NCBI RefSeq assembly: GCF_007829335.1 | Contig: NZ_VIWO01000006.1 | Location: 186,001 to 250,000, forward strand | Direction of reading: 5' to 3' | From: Chitinophaga polysaccharea | Lineage (GTDB): Bacteria > Bacteroidota > Bacteroidia > Chitinophagales > Chitinophagaceae | DNA length: 64,000 bases | In this document: piece after piece, positions 26,521 through 35,059 of the stretch | How positions within the stretch are numbered: position 1 is the first letter of the stretch | Layout of the letters: each line of letters opens with the position of its first letter | Notes under the pieces: model-generated | What the model saw: the letters and a program-made list of their open reading frames with translations, nothing else | The model's database searches: none | Told to the model about the DNA's origin: nothing | Program-made: the position numbers and the translations under genes

Positions 26521-27099
26521 ATGGCATTTAACGAACTGACCGACTTACATCTGTGGCTCCAGGTAAAACAAGACAAGGGTTTTGCTTTTAAAACACTTTT
26601 CGACAGGTACTGGGAAAAGCTGTATGTCTATGCCTTTAACCGCCTAAAGTCGGAAGCAGACGCGAAAGATGTAGTACAGGAAGTAATGATCAGCCTATGG
26701 TCTCGACGGGCTTCCCTGGATATCGAAACTACCCTGGCCGCCTACCTCCATGCTGCCGTTCAGTATGAAGTGCTGAACCATTTCTCCCGGGCCGCTAAAA
26801 TTGCCGGCCGGAGCCAGGAGTACGAACAAAATATCTTACCGGAATTAAACAGCTATATAGCGCCTTTGCAGGCAAAAGAGTTAGCGGCACTGGCGGAAGT
26901 TGAAATAACCAGGCTACCCGAAAAAATGCAACAGGTTTACCGGCTACGCCAGGAAAAAAATCTCTCCGTAAAAGAAATCGCCGGCCTGTTAAATATCTCC
27001 GAACAAACGGTTCGTAATCAACTTAATTCAAGCTATCAAAAGCTTAAAAAGCATTTAAAAGAAGCAATGCTGGTTGCCATATTTCTACATAGCAACTAA
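26521..27099 (+). CDS. ECF RNA polymerase sigma factor (FecI-like)
   Basis: 192-residue ECF sigma factor. Region 2 runs from FKTLFDRYWEKLYVYAFNRL through DVVQEVMISLWSRRASLD; region 4 is LSVKEIAGLLNISEQTVRNQLNSSYQKLKKHL. The genes that follow on the same strand are a FecR anti-sigma factor and a TonB receptor with an STN domain, so it is the positive regulator of that second TonB locus. It is only distantly like the divergent sigma encoded at 25693-26262, so the pair is not a recent duplication. Confidence 0.92.
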   Translation: MAFNELTDLHLWLQVKQDKGFAFKTLFDRYWEKLYVYAFNRLKSEADAKDVVQEVMISLWSRRASLDIETTLAAYLHAAVQYEVLNHFSRAAKIAGRSQEYEQNILPELNSYIAPLQAKELAALAEVEITRLPEKMQQVYRLRQEKNLSVKEIAGLLNISEQTVRNQLNSSYQKLKKHLKEAMLVAIFLHSN

Positions 27100-27196
27100 G
27101 TCTTCCCATTTGGTAATAATTTGGTAACAATGCCCGGATAGTTAAAATCCTGTTTTTGAAGGCATATAGTCAGGAACATAAAAAGCTCCGGGTTAT

Positions 27197-28159
27197 ATGG
27201 ACATAACAACAATCAGGGAAATGGTTGACAGGTACCTTCAGGGCTTGGCGACCGACCAGGAAAAACAATTCATAGAAAAATGGCTGCAGGCCCGGCCCGA
27301 AGATGAGCAACCTTTACAGGACCAGGATAGGCAGGCGATTCACGGCGTGCTTTGGCAGTTATTTACAGATCATACCGACTGGTCATCTTTCGCCACACCC
27401 ATGACAACTCGTAAATCACACTCCCTGTTCAACTATCGTTCGTGGATAGGATACGCCGCCGCGGCTGTTGTGCTACTCTGCGGTACCGTGTGGCTAACTA
27501 CCATCTTATTTAAAAAGCAATCACCCGTTGCACAAACAATTACTGCGTTAAAGGGCGCCCACAAAACGGTGCAGCTGCCAGACAGTAGTATTGCCCATCT
27601 CTTCCCCGGCGCCACATTGGTGATCCTCGGTAATTTTAATACCACAGAACGGCCCGTCAGCCTTTCCGGGAAAGTCTTCTTCGAAGTAAAACAGGATCCC
27701 GCACGCCCCTTCTACGTGCAGTCGGGTAAGTTACGTACCCTCGTATTGGGTACCTCCTTTGAAGTTACAGCGCAAGACAGTTTTTATACTGCTGTCGTCG
27801 TACGCACCGGTAAGGTGGGTATACAATACGATGGTCGTCAATTGGCCGATCTAACCCCCGGGAAACGGCTGCGATACGATGTACGACAAAACAATTTTGC
27901 GATCGACGAAGTAAATGCAGCCGTGCTTTGCGAATGGTGGAATAATGGAATGGTTTTCAACCAGTCCCCTTTTGAGGAGGTCGTTCAATCCATCTCTGAC
28001 TGGTACAATGTTCCCATTGAAATTACCGGTACAAAATGGAAACAGGAAAAAGTAACTATCCGTATCAAAGACCGGTCGCTTACCGAAGCCCTTTCCCTGC
28101 TATCAGCCACCCTGGGATTTCAGTATAAAAAGGAAAATAACAGGATTATTATTTACTAA
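27197..28159 (+). CDS. FecR-type anti-sigma factor
   Basis: 320-residue anti-sigma factor. It has a short cytoplasmic domain, a membrane segment (YAAAAVVLLCGTVWLTTILF, about residues 85-105), a periplasmic FecR domain (GAHKTVQLPDSSIAHLFPGA; SLSGKVFFEVKQDPARPFYV) and a C-terminal DUF4974 domain (SLTEALSLLSATLGFQYKKE). It follows the ECF sigma by 97 bases and precedes the TonB receptor. Its partner should be the STN domain of that receptor. Confidence 0.9.
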   Translation: MDITTIREMVDRYLQGLATDQEKQFIEKWLQARPEDEQPLQDQDRQAIHGVLWQLFTDHTDWSSFATPMTTRKSHSLFNYRSWIGYAAAAVVLLCGTVWLTTILFKKQSPVAQTITALKGAHKTVQLPDSSIAHLFPGATLVILGNFNTTERPVSLSGKVFFEVKQDPARPFYVQSGKLRTLVLGTSFEVTAQDSFYTAVVVRTGKVGIQYDGRQLADLTPGKRLRYDVRQNNFAIDEVNAAVLCEWWNNGMVFNQSPFEEVVQSISDWYNVPIEITGTKWKQEKVTIRIKDRSLTEALSLLSATLGFQYKKENNRIIIY

Positions 28160-28209
28160 CAAACCTAAATACCTATCACGCGTATGATCAAATAAAAAAT
28201 GAAAGCAAT

Positions 28210-28237
28210 AAAAAACCGGTCTGCGTTTCCAGACCGG
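28210..28237 (-). terminator. antisense-oriented terminator between fecR and the TonB receptor gene
   Basis: Perfect 8-bp stem CCGGTCTG / CAGACCGG with a 6-base loop. The run of six T follows it only on the minus strand, opposite to every gene around it. Confidence 0.6.
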
Positions 28238-28313
28238 AGTATGCTATGCCGGTATCTCACCACCTGCACAGCACTGTTAAACGCACAGTTCCAATAAGAA
28301 GTCTGTAACATTT
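28210..28313 (-). ncRNA. candidate antisense small RNA of the second TonB locus
   Basis: Predicted ~104-nt minus-strand RNA ending at the terminator 28210-28237. A near-consensus -7 element (TAACTTTA, 28320-28327 on the minus strand, one mismatch to TAnnTTTG) begins at the base complementary to the A of the receptor ATG. That is exactly the position of the corresponding element in the SusCD locus. The two loci are otherwise unrelated in this gap, so the shared geometry is the main evidence. Ends are estimates. Confidence 0.36.
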
Positions 28314-28326
28314 AATCAATAAAGTT

Positions 28327-31300
28327 ATGCAAAAAAGGATACGCTGTATCATTTGTTTTTTATTCAGCATGATGTTGCTCGTCGCCAACCCCGTTTCAGC
28401 GCAGGTAACATCAAAGTCGATCCAACTTCCCCAAAAAGATATAAAAGGGAAAGAGATACTTACATTAATAGAAAAAATTGACCCTGTTCAATTCACCTAT
28501 GGAAAAGAGGTCAGTGAACGTTTGGAAAAGATCCTGCATTTCAACCATTCCAATCCTTCTGTTAAGGAGGTACTGGAAACGCTGTATAAAACTTCCGGTA
28601 TTTCCTACAGCATCAGTAATGGTGCCATCATACTTAAGCCTTCAGCTGCGCCCGGCAACACATTAGATGAAGGTGCTAGACTAACAGGAAACGGCCGCGT
28701 TGCCGGAAAAATTATTGATGATGAAACCGGGGATCCTTTACCCGCGGTAACGATCCGTGTCGGCAATCTGGGAGCCACCAGCAAAGATGATGGCTCCTTC
28801 AGTATCCCTTTATCCAAAGGGAAATACCAGGTTCAAATAAGCACTATCGGATATGTTTCCAAATTGGTGACCGATGTTGAAATAAAAGATGGACAGGTAT
28901 TCCAGCTGAATGTAACCATGAAACGGCAGAAAGGTACACTAACAGGCGTTGTGATCACCTCTTCCCCCAGCAAGGAATCTACGGCATCGTTATACACCCG
29001 CCAAAAGAACGAGGCCGGTATTTCAAACGGGATCAGCAAGGAACAGATATCGGCGCTGCCCGACAAAAATATAGGTGAAACGTTGAAACGCATTTCAGGT
29101 GTTAGTACAGTCGATAACCGCCGCGTAGTGGTACGCGGCATCGCCGAGCGCTATAATATCGCCATGATGGACGGCGCTGTTTTACCAAGTACCGATGTAC
29201 AGGTACGCGATTTCGAATTCGACATTATTCCCAGCAACCTGATAGATAATGTGGTGGTATCTAAAACGGCTACACCCGATATGAGCTTTGGTTTCGGCGG
29301 TGGCCTCATACAGGTGAATACATTTGCCATTCCCAATGAAAATTTCACTACCATAAGCGCCGGTACAAAATATATTTCCGGGAGCACGGGTACAGATTTC
29401 CTGGGTTATGGCCGTGGAAAAAAAGACTACCTCGGATTTGATGACGGAAGCAGGAACCATTTTCCCAAAGACCTGATGGCTTTTACCAATGACAATTACA
29501 GGCTGACTGACCCTAATGCAACACCCTCTCCCGGCGTTACCCCTATTACCCCTGCTATGATAGCTGCGCAGAACAACAAAATAGGCGGCTTCGAACGACT
29601 TGGTACAAGAACTTACAAAGCAGCACCCGGGCAAAATTATCAGTTCAGTCTCGGCCGGAATTACAATATTAACAACAGCCGCTTCGGCTTTGTAGCCTCA
29701 CTTAGCTATCGCAATGAGCAGGCCATCGACGATATTCCGCGTTTTGAAAGAGGGAATTGGGAAAAAATTGGCAACGACAGGTACGACGTCATAACCGGAG
29801 ATGAGCTACAGCCCACCTTTTCCAATCAGTATAACTTCGTCACCTCCTGGGGGACGCTGCTCAACGCCGGCTGGAGTTCAAAGCACCACAAAATCACCAT
29901 GCGTAATTTTTACTCCCGTGTTTTTAACAACCAGTTTTCCCGAATTGTAGGCTGGGGAAATGAAATTGGTGGAGAGCTGCCTGAAATCCGGGAATACGAC
30001 CGTCCAAAGTTTATTGACATGTTGCAGAACCGCGTTAATGGAGAACATACTTTCGGTGCCTTTAAGTTCGAATGGAACATAGCCCGTAACAGCGTTACCA
30101 ATAATGAGCTGGATGCTGTAGAAGCCTGGCTGTATCCCTATAAAACCCTGAATGGAACCGTATATAACGTGGCGCCTACCGCACTGACTAACCCCGGCTA
30201 CGGCACATTTAACAGAGCCCAATACTATTACCGCGAAACCAATAAGATAGCAGAAGGGGCATTAAGCTACCAGTTTAAAATGGCAGCACAAAAACAGTCG
30301 GTAAAAGTTGGATATCAGTTCATGGAACGTCATGGCTTGTACGACTGGATTATTCTGCCCATCGGTAGCGTACAACCGGCTAACAGTGTTTATCCCTATG
30401 TACCGGTGCAGCAGTGGGGGCAATTCCTGGACTTTAAAAATCCCCTTAAAGACCTGCTCTATTATCCTGCGGCCTTTTCCAGGAATGGATATGAGGGCAA
30501 AAATAACAACCAGGCAATATACGCTATGCTCGACAACCGTTTTACCAAATGGCTCCGGCTGGTATGGGGCGTTAGGGCAGAATACTACAAATATGAAAGA
30601 TTTAAAAACAGCGCCAATGACCTGGCGATTGATAAGCTGATTGAACAAGGTGAAAAGACAAAATACGTAGATCCGGAAACAGGGAAAATTGTAACTGCTA
30701 CAGCTAACCCCGAAACAGAGGAAAAAACCTGGCGTTACCTGCCTTCCGCTAGTCTTACCGCTACACCGTTCAGCAACTTCAACATCCGTGCAGCTTATTC
30801 ACAATCAGTTGTTCGCCCGGCGTTGATTGAAAATTCATTAATGATACGCTACGATCCGTCAATTGCCGGCTACCGCCGCAACGAAGGCGTATTGTCTACC
30901 GTTATCAATCACTACGACTTTCGCCTGGAGTGGTATCCTAAAGCCGGCGAAGTGATCTCCTTCGGCTATTTCTACAAATATTTCGATCAACCGGTGGAGC
31001 TTTATCGTAACTGGACAGATGCCAGCATGCGTGTATACCTGACCACCAGCAACTCTGAATGGGCCAAGGTACATGGCTGGGAAGCAGACCTGCGCAAAAG
31101 CCTGGGTTTTATTTACCCCGGTTGGAAATTCCTGGATCAGTTATATGCCAGTGCTAACCTCACACTCCAAACCTCTGTAGTACAGGCAGCCCAGTATGGT
31201 GGAAAATCAATGAGTGACGACATATACGGCAACACCTACTCTTACCGTACAAAAAAACTCGTGAAGGAAAAACGTCCGCTGTATGGCCAGGTTCCGGTCT

Positions 31301-31767
31301 TATACAATTTCGGGATGCAATATACCGGAAATCGCCTGGGCGCCAATGTTGCCTATAACCACATGGGCTATAAGACTTTTGCAACTGGTATGGAACCCAA
31401 CATCGTAGAATACGAACGTCCACGTAACCAACTGGATGCCCAAGTCAGTTATTCATTCCTGAAAAATAAAAAACTGAATGTAAGGTTCAATATGAGTAAT
31501 CTGACAAACAGTCCATACCGCTTCTACATTAATAGTAATGATACCTATAAAATCCAGGACAAATGGAATGGCCTGGGAGGATCTTATATCACCGCTACGG
31601 AATGGTCCGACATTTACGAATGGAAAGATGGCTTCTCGCAAAAATATGAAGCAGGTTATCTAGAAACTTCCTCCGACGGAAAAACCAAAGTGAGAGTAGG
31701 TGATAAAGAAACCTTTGTCAGGAAAGTAGGCGCTTCATTCAGTTTAACCGCTGCCTATACGTTTTAA
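28327..31767 (+). CDS. TonB-dependent receptor with STN and CarboxypepD_reg domains
   Basis: 1146-residue outer-membrane transporter. A signal peptide (cleavage after NPVSAQ) is followed by an STN domain (about 30-100, signalling to FecR), a CarboxypepD_reg sandwich (about 125-200, GKIIDDETGDPLPAVTIRVG), a plug (ISALPDKNIGETLKRISGVS; RRVVVRGIAERYNI; NVVVSKTATPDMSFGFGGGLI) and a large barrel ending SFSLTAAYTF. It lacks the SusC-type plug signature and no SusD gene follows. Two paralogous lipoproteins are encoded directly downstream instead and may take that role. Regulation by the upstream sigma/FecR pair is expected. Substrate unknown. Confidence 0.93.
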   Translation: MQKRIRCIICFLFSMMLLVANPVSAQVTSKSIQLPQKDIKGKEILTLIEKIDPVQFTYGKEVSERLEKILHFNHSNPSVKEVLETLYKTSGISYSISNGAIILKPSAAPGNTLDEGARLTGNGRVAGKIIDDETGDPLPAVTIRVGNLGATSKDDGSFSIPLSKGKYQVQISTIGYVSKLVTDVEIKDGQVFQLNVTMKRQKGTLTGVVITSSPSKESTASLYTRQKNEAGISNGISKEQISALPDKNIGETLKRISGVSTVDNRRVVVRGIAERYNIAMMDGAVLPSTDVQVRDFEFDIIPSNLIDNVVVSKTATPDMSFGFGGGLIQVNTFAIPNENFTTISAGTKYISGSTGTDFLGYGRGKKDYLGFDDGSRNHFPKDLMAFTNDNYRLTDPNATPSPGVTPITPAMIAAQNNKIGGFERLGTRTYKAAPGQNYQFSLGRNYNINNSRFGFVASLSYRNEQAIDDIPRFERGNWEKIGNDRYDVITGDELQPTFSNQYNFVTSWGTLLNAGWSSKHHKITMRNFYSRVFNNQFSRIVGWGNEIGGELPEIREYDRPKFIDMLQNRVNGEHTFGAFKFEWNIARNSVTNNELDAVEAWLYPYKTLNGTVYNVAPTALTNPGYGTFNRAQYYYRETNKIAEGALSYQFKMAAQKQSVKVGYQFMERHGLYDWIILPIGSVQPANSVYPYVPVQQWGQFLDFKNPLKDLLYYPAAFSRNGYEGKNNNQAIYAMLDNRFTKWLRLVWGVRAEYYKYERFKNSANDLAIDKLIEQGEKTKYVDPETGKIVTATANPETEEKTWRYLPSASLTATPFSNFNIRAAYSQSVVRPALIENSLMIRYDPSIAGYRRNEGVLSTVINHYDFRLEWYPKAGEVISFGYFYKYFDQPVELYRNWTDASMRVYLTTSNSEWAKVHGWEADLRKSLGFIYPGWKFLDQLYASANLTLQTSVVQAAQYGGKSMSDDIYGNTYSYRTKKLVKEKRPLYGQVPVLYNFGMQYTGNRLGANVAYNHMGYKTFATGMEPNIVEYERPRNQLDAQVSYSFLKNKKLNVRFNMSNLTNSPYRFYINSNDTYKIQDKWNGLGGSYITATEWSDIYEWKDGFSQKYEAGYLETSSDGKTKVRVGDKETFVRKVGASFSLTAAYTF

Positions 31768-31796
31768 TACTTCTCCAGTTTCCTAAAAACAAAAAA

Positions 31797-32585
31797 ATGA
31801 AAATCATTAATATATTATTTGCTGTAGCGACAGGAACTTTACTGACAACACTGCTGGCCTGCAGTAAACAGAACCACGATTTCCTATACGAGGATAATAT
31901 GCTGGCGGTAACGGTGAAAGGTTACAACGCGAGCAACGAAACATTAGCCATCAAACTCGACACCTTCCCCGTTACCGACGCGGCCCCCGGGAAGTTTGAC
32001 GCTACGAGAGGCTGTATCATTCCTGCGGGTCAGTCTACCTTACAACTAAGTATCACAGAAACCGGTACCGGCAAAACGGTCATGAACAAAGCGCTAAAAA
32101 AGGAAGACAGCCCTGCGAATATCGAATTCTTTTATTTCAACGGGCAGGTCAGCAAAATGCCCGAAATACCTGCATTCGAAAATGATAAAATCAAAATATC
32201 CTACCTGTTCACGCCTACGGTTACCAAATATGCTGAACCTGTAGACATTGTTCTGGGTAAATACTACTTTACACCAAAAGTCTTCGAAGAAATTACCCGG
32301 ATCAAAAATGTAAAGCCAAATGAATTTTCAGCGCCAGTAACCATTTCAACGTTCTCTACTACCGGACAGGTATATAACGGACAGCCCACGGCAGTGCTAT
32401 TTCTCGTCTATATTTATAAAGCAGGCACCAACGAATTTTATACAGCAGGATCTGAATATACCTGGCATGCCACCGCTACTACTGCGCCTAAACCCGCCGC
32501 TTCAACAGCAGCATCCAGGGTATATATATTTGAAGAAGCGCCTGTTGGTAACAGCATGAGATTCGCTAAAAAATTAGAACTCTAA
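31797..32585 (+). CDS. lipoprotein of unknown function, paralogue of the next gene
   Basis: 262 residues. The lipoprotein signal peptide has lipobox LLACS (Cys near residue 22). The N-terminal half shows the pattern MLAVTVKGYNASNETLAIKLDTF and IEFFYFNGQVSKMP, which recurs in the following gene (MHVVINGYNGSANALQVTIDT; VNFLYINGKVMEVQ). This marks the two as diverged paralogues. I do not recognise the family. It starts 30 bases after the TonB receptor and is probably a surface partner of it. The C-terminus is rich in Ala/Pro/Thr. Confidence 0.78.
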   Translation: MKIINILFAVATGTLLTTLLACSKQNHDFLYEDNMLAVTVKGYNASNETLAIKLDTFPVTDAAPGKFDATRGCIIPAGQSTLQLSITETGTGKTVMNKALKKEDSPANIEFFYFNGQVSKMPEIPAFENDKIKISYLFTPTVTKYAEPVDIVLGKYYFTPKVFEEITRIKNVKPNEFSAPVTISTFSTTGQVYNGQPTAVLFLVYIYKAGTNEFYTAGSEYTWHATATTAPKPAASTAASRVYIFEEAPVGNSMRFAKKLEL

Positions 32586-32596
32586 ACACAAACGAA

Positions 32597-33388
32597 ATGA
32601 GCAAATTTATTAGTTATAAAAAGGTAATGCTATGGCTATTGATATTATCAGCAACCTTCACCGCCTGCAATAAAGAAGAACAGAATGTCCGGAAAGCCAT
32701 GCACGTGGTAATTAATGGGTACAATGGCTCAGCCAATGCGCTCCAGGTAACGATAGATACCACTGTATATGCGGGTGATAAAGTGCTTAAGCCAACAGCA
32801 AAATTCGAATTCAACGTTGCATATGCTTACACCGAAAAGCATCAACAAAAAACAGTGGTGATAACCGATACGGTTACCAAACAAGTTATTTTCACTAAGC
32901 CTTTACCATCCGGCGATACCCGGGCTGCTGTCAATTTTCTGTATATCAACGGTAAAGTGATGGAGGTACAGCCACCCGCCGCAGGTATATCTACCAATAA
33001 ACTGGGCTTCTATATTCATTATACAGATAATGAAACACCACTGGATATATCCCTTTACAGGATGGATAATAGCACCGGCAAGGAATACAGAACATATTTA
33101 GCTAAAAATGTAAAACCTGGCAGCTGGATCTATGTAGATTATTTGGCGGGAGCAGACTTCAATACCAAAACTAATGTAGACGATGCTGCCAGCCTCTGTT
33201 TTACCAGGACCGGCACTATAGATCAATGGGCATTTGAAGACGATGAAAGCAAAAGCAAAATGTCTGTTTCCGGTATACAGTTGCCATTAGCAGGAGAAAA
33301 AGGATTGGTACAACAGTATGTGATAACCCCGGGATCATATACGTTGGATTACGCCAGGATGTATTTCCATCCGGACAGGGTAAGATAG
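32597..33388 (+). CDS. lipoprotein of unknown function, paralogue of the preceding gene
   Basis: 263 residues with lipobox FTACN (Cys near residue 24) after a hydrophobic leader. The N-terminal domain aligns by eye with that of the preceding protein. The C-terminal half (GFYIHYTDNETPLDISLYR; DQWAFEDDESKSK) is its own. It is 11 bases downstream of its paralogue and is last in the sigma-FecR-receptor operon. It may help capture substrate at the surface, as SusE/F or HmuY-like lipoproteins do in other systems (inference). A long hairpin follows. Confidence 0.78.
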   Translation: MSKFISYKKVMLWLLILSATFTACNKEEQNVRKAMHVVINGYNGSANALQVTIDTTVYAGDKVLKPTAKFEFNVAYAYTEKHQQKTVVITDTVTKQVIFTKPLPSGDTRAAVNFLYINGKVMEVQPPAAGISTNKLGFYIHYTDNETPLDISLYRMDNSTGKEYRTYLAKNVKPGSWIYVDYLAGADFNTKTNVDDAASLCFTRTGTIDQWAFEDDESKSKMSVSGIQLPLAGEKGLVQQYVITPGSYTLDYARMYFHPDRVR

Positions 33389-33397
33389 AAACTTATT

Positions 33398-33449
33398 GAC
33401 TACACCAATGTCTCAGAAAGCAAATGCTTTCTAAGACATTGGTGTAGTC
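33398..33449. terminator. long hairpin between convergent genes
   Basis: GACTACACCAATGTCTC... at 33398-33422 pairs with 33425-33449 over 25 positions with a single C-A mismatch and a 2-base gap at the tip. There is no T-run on either side. It probably ends both convergent transcripts, but the length is unusual for a terminator. Confidence 0.5.
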
Positions 33450-33521
33450 AGCGCTAAAGCGGACGTTAACACGATGAAAAGATTTTCCCATCAACCGTAA
33501 AGATCAGCCCTCATCAGCGTT

Positions 33522-34304
33522 TTATTGCGGATATAAAATCTGCGTGGCAAGAACATCTCCGGCCGTAAATCCATTCCATGGGAGCACCGTTGAATTCATC
33601 ACGGAGTTAGGATCTACGTTGGGAGTTCCCGGAATTAATGTGCCAGAGAGCTGGTTAGTGTGGTGGAAGCCAATTGTATGACCAAATTCATGGGTTATTG
33701 CAAACAGCTTTTTGTTGGCCGCAAGGCCATTAAAATTGGAATTAATTTCAACACTGACACCAGGTGTACCAGCTGATCCTGGCAAATAGGCTCTCGCGAT
33801 CCAGTTTGCGTTTTCAAAACCCATAAAAATACGGGTATTCGAACTGGCTTGATTGGCTACAATAGACATCCCGAGCCGGGTACCATTCACGGCGTTCCAA
33901 TTGTCTACAGCTCCCTGAATTGCTGTTTTCCAATCGGCAGGCACCGCAGGATCAATATAAAACTTAATGTTGGTGTTGTAAACATTGCTTACAATGTAAG
34001 TGCCTCTCCGTTGTTCTGTTTGAGGTACACCAGGTTGATGCTCCTTCTTCCAGGTAGCAACGCGTTGCTCAAGTTCAGCGAGTGTTATGATAATATCGCT
34101 TTCGATAACAACACGGTCCTTACCAAATACAATTTGTTGTTCACTAAATCCCTGGTTTACCAGGTAATTGGTCATCTCCTGAACATTAGGAGCTGGGGTT
34201 AAGTCTTTCGATTCTTTGTCGTTCTTTGAGCAGGAAGTGAAGAGAAGCATTAAGGATGCAATACAGATTACTGAACAGGTGTAGTGTCCACTTGGGTGTT
34301 TCAT
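33522..34304 (-). CDS. M57-type (dual-action HEIGH) zinc metalloprotease lipoprotein
   Basis: 260-residue secreted protease. Lipobox LLFTSC (Cys ~25) is followed by a pro-region and a metzincin-like catalytic domain with the extended zinc motif HEFGHTIGFHHT and a later NSVMNSTV met-turn. A pro-peptide-like segment with ITLAELEQRVATWKKEH and YIVSNVYNTNIKFYID precedes the catalytic part. The family is common in Bacteroidota, where it cleaves extracellular proteins. It is convergent with the TonB/lipoprotein operon. No direct functional link can be claimed. Confidence 0.85.
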   Translation of the reverse strand: MKHPSGHYTCSVICIASLMLLFTSCSKNDKESKDLTPAPNVQEMTNYLVNQGFSEQQIVFGKDRVVIESDIIITLAELEQRVATWKKEHQPGVPQTEQRRGTYIVSNVYNTNIKFYIDPAVPADWKTAIQGAVDNWNAVNGTRLGMSIVANQASSNTRIFMGFENANWIARAYLPGSAGTPGVSVEINSNFNGLAANKKLFAITHEFGHTIGFHHTNQLSGTLIPGTPNVDPNSVMNSTVLPWNGFTAGDVLATQILYPQ

Positions 34305-34613
34305 GCTAGATAGATTTTTGAGTTAAACAATAAATAATGAACTAAAACTAAGGTTCGAGGCGGCAGTCTGGTTGCAGTCTGGATAAACAATTAATATCAA
34401 TCCTTTTTGCTCCCCCTACTCACCCTGTCAACAGGTCTTTTGAATAATAGGAAGGATAACGTACTAACCTGGTTGATAGCCGTTACAGTTAGGGGCGGTC
34501 AATAGATTTGTTACACCTATCATCAAACAGTGTTATTTATGATTTAGGCACAAAAAAGCCTTTGGAATTCCAAAGGCTTAAAAATTGAAGAATCGGTGAG
34601 AACCGTTCAAAAG
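34305..34613. other. intergenic region between protease gene and tmRNA
   Basis: 309 bases. It holds the tmRNA terminator (34552-34579). The remainder, with GGCAGTCTGGTTGCAGTCTGG (a GCAGTCTGG direct repeat near 34361-34382), shows no ORF or further RNA that I can support. Confidence 0.4.
34552..34579 (-). terminator. tmRNA terminator
   Basis: On the minus strand AAGCCTTTGG, AATT, CCAAAGGCTT is followed by six T. It lies 34 bases beyond the mature tmRNA 3' end. Confidence 0.85.
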
Positions 34614-34984
34614 TGGAGATGGCGGGAATCGAACCCGCGTCCAAACATATTCGCCGAAAGCTTTCTACATGCTTATTTATGCATTGATTTGTCGGAACTC
34701 GGCAGGGGCATAACGAACCAACCTCGTTCTTATCCGTTTAGCTTCAGTACTCACTCACAGAAACCATGAGCACCTATCCCTATGGGTTTGATGATTCAGC
34801 GGCGGGAGTCGCATAAGGCGACAACTCCAGGCGGCTATAATGGGTGTCTAATCTCTGATTAGGCAGCCATGGCGTAGTTAGATTCGCCAATTAGAGTTTG
34901 GGTATTCAGATTATCGTGCTAATTATCCAACGCACGGCATGCTTACACTCTCAAAGATCTATGCTGTCAAAACCAGGCATCCCC
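34614..34984 (-). ncRNA. ssrA: transfer-messenger RNA
   Basis: 371-nt tmRNA that rescues stalled ribosomes. The 5' end GGGGATGCCTGGTTTTGACA and the 3' end, with T-loop GGTTCGATTCC and acceptor CATCTCCA, form the tRNA-like domain (GGGGATG pairs with CATCTCC, one G-U). The CCA is not encoded. The tag reading frame occupies 34859-34888 and codes GESNYAMAA followed by TAA, a typical Bacteroidota tag. A TAnnTTTG promoter lies 15 bases upstream and a terminator downstream. Confidence 0.97.
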
Positions 34985-34998
34985 GGTATTTTAGCTTA

Positions 34999-35006
34999 CA
35001 AAGATA
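34999..35006 (-). promoter_or_regulatory. -7 element of the tmRNA gene
   Basis: Minus-strand TATCTTTG, a perfect TAnnTTTG, placed 15 bases before the mature 5' end of tmRNA. It sits inside the T-rich tail of the rseP terminator. Confidence 0.7.
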
Positions 35007-35008
35007 AG

Positions 35009-35057
35009 AAAAAAATGGAACATTTGATGACATGATCTCACCAAATGTTCCATTTTT
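35009..35057 (-). terminator. rseP terminator
   Basis: 16-bp stem (35011-35026 with 35042-35057) followed on the minus strand by a T-run. It starts 3 bases after the rseP stop and separates rseP from the tmRNA transcript. Confidence 0.85.
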
Positions 35058-35059
35058 AC

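Noticed and set aside
26310..26576. 88-codon minus-strand frame between the two sigma genes
   Set aside because: Overlaps the start of the plus-strand sigma gene and its promoter; no coding signal.
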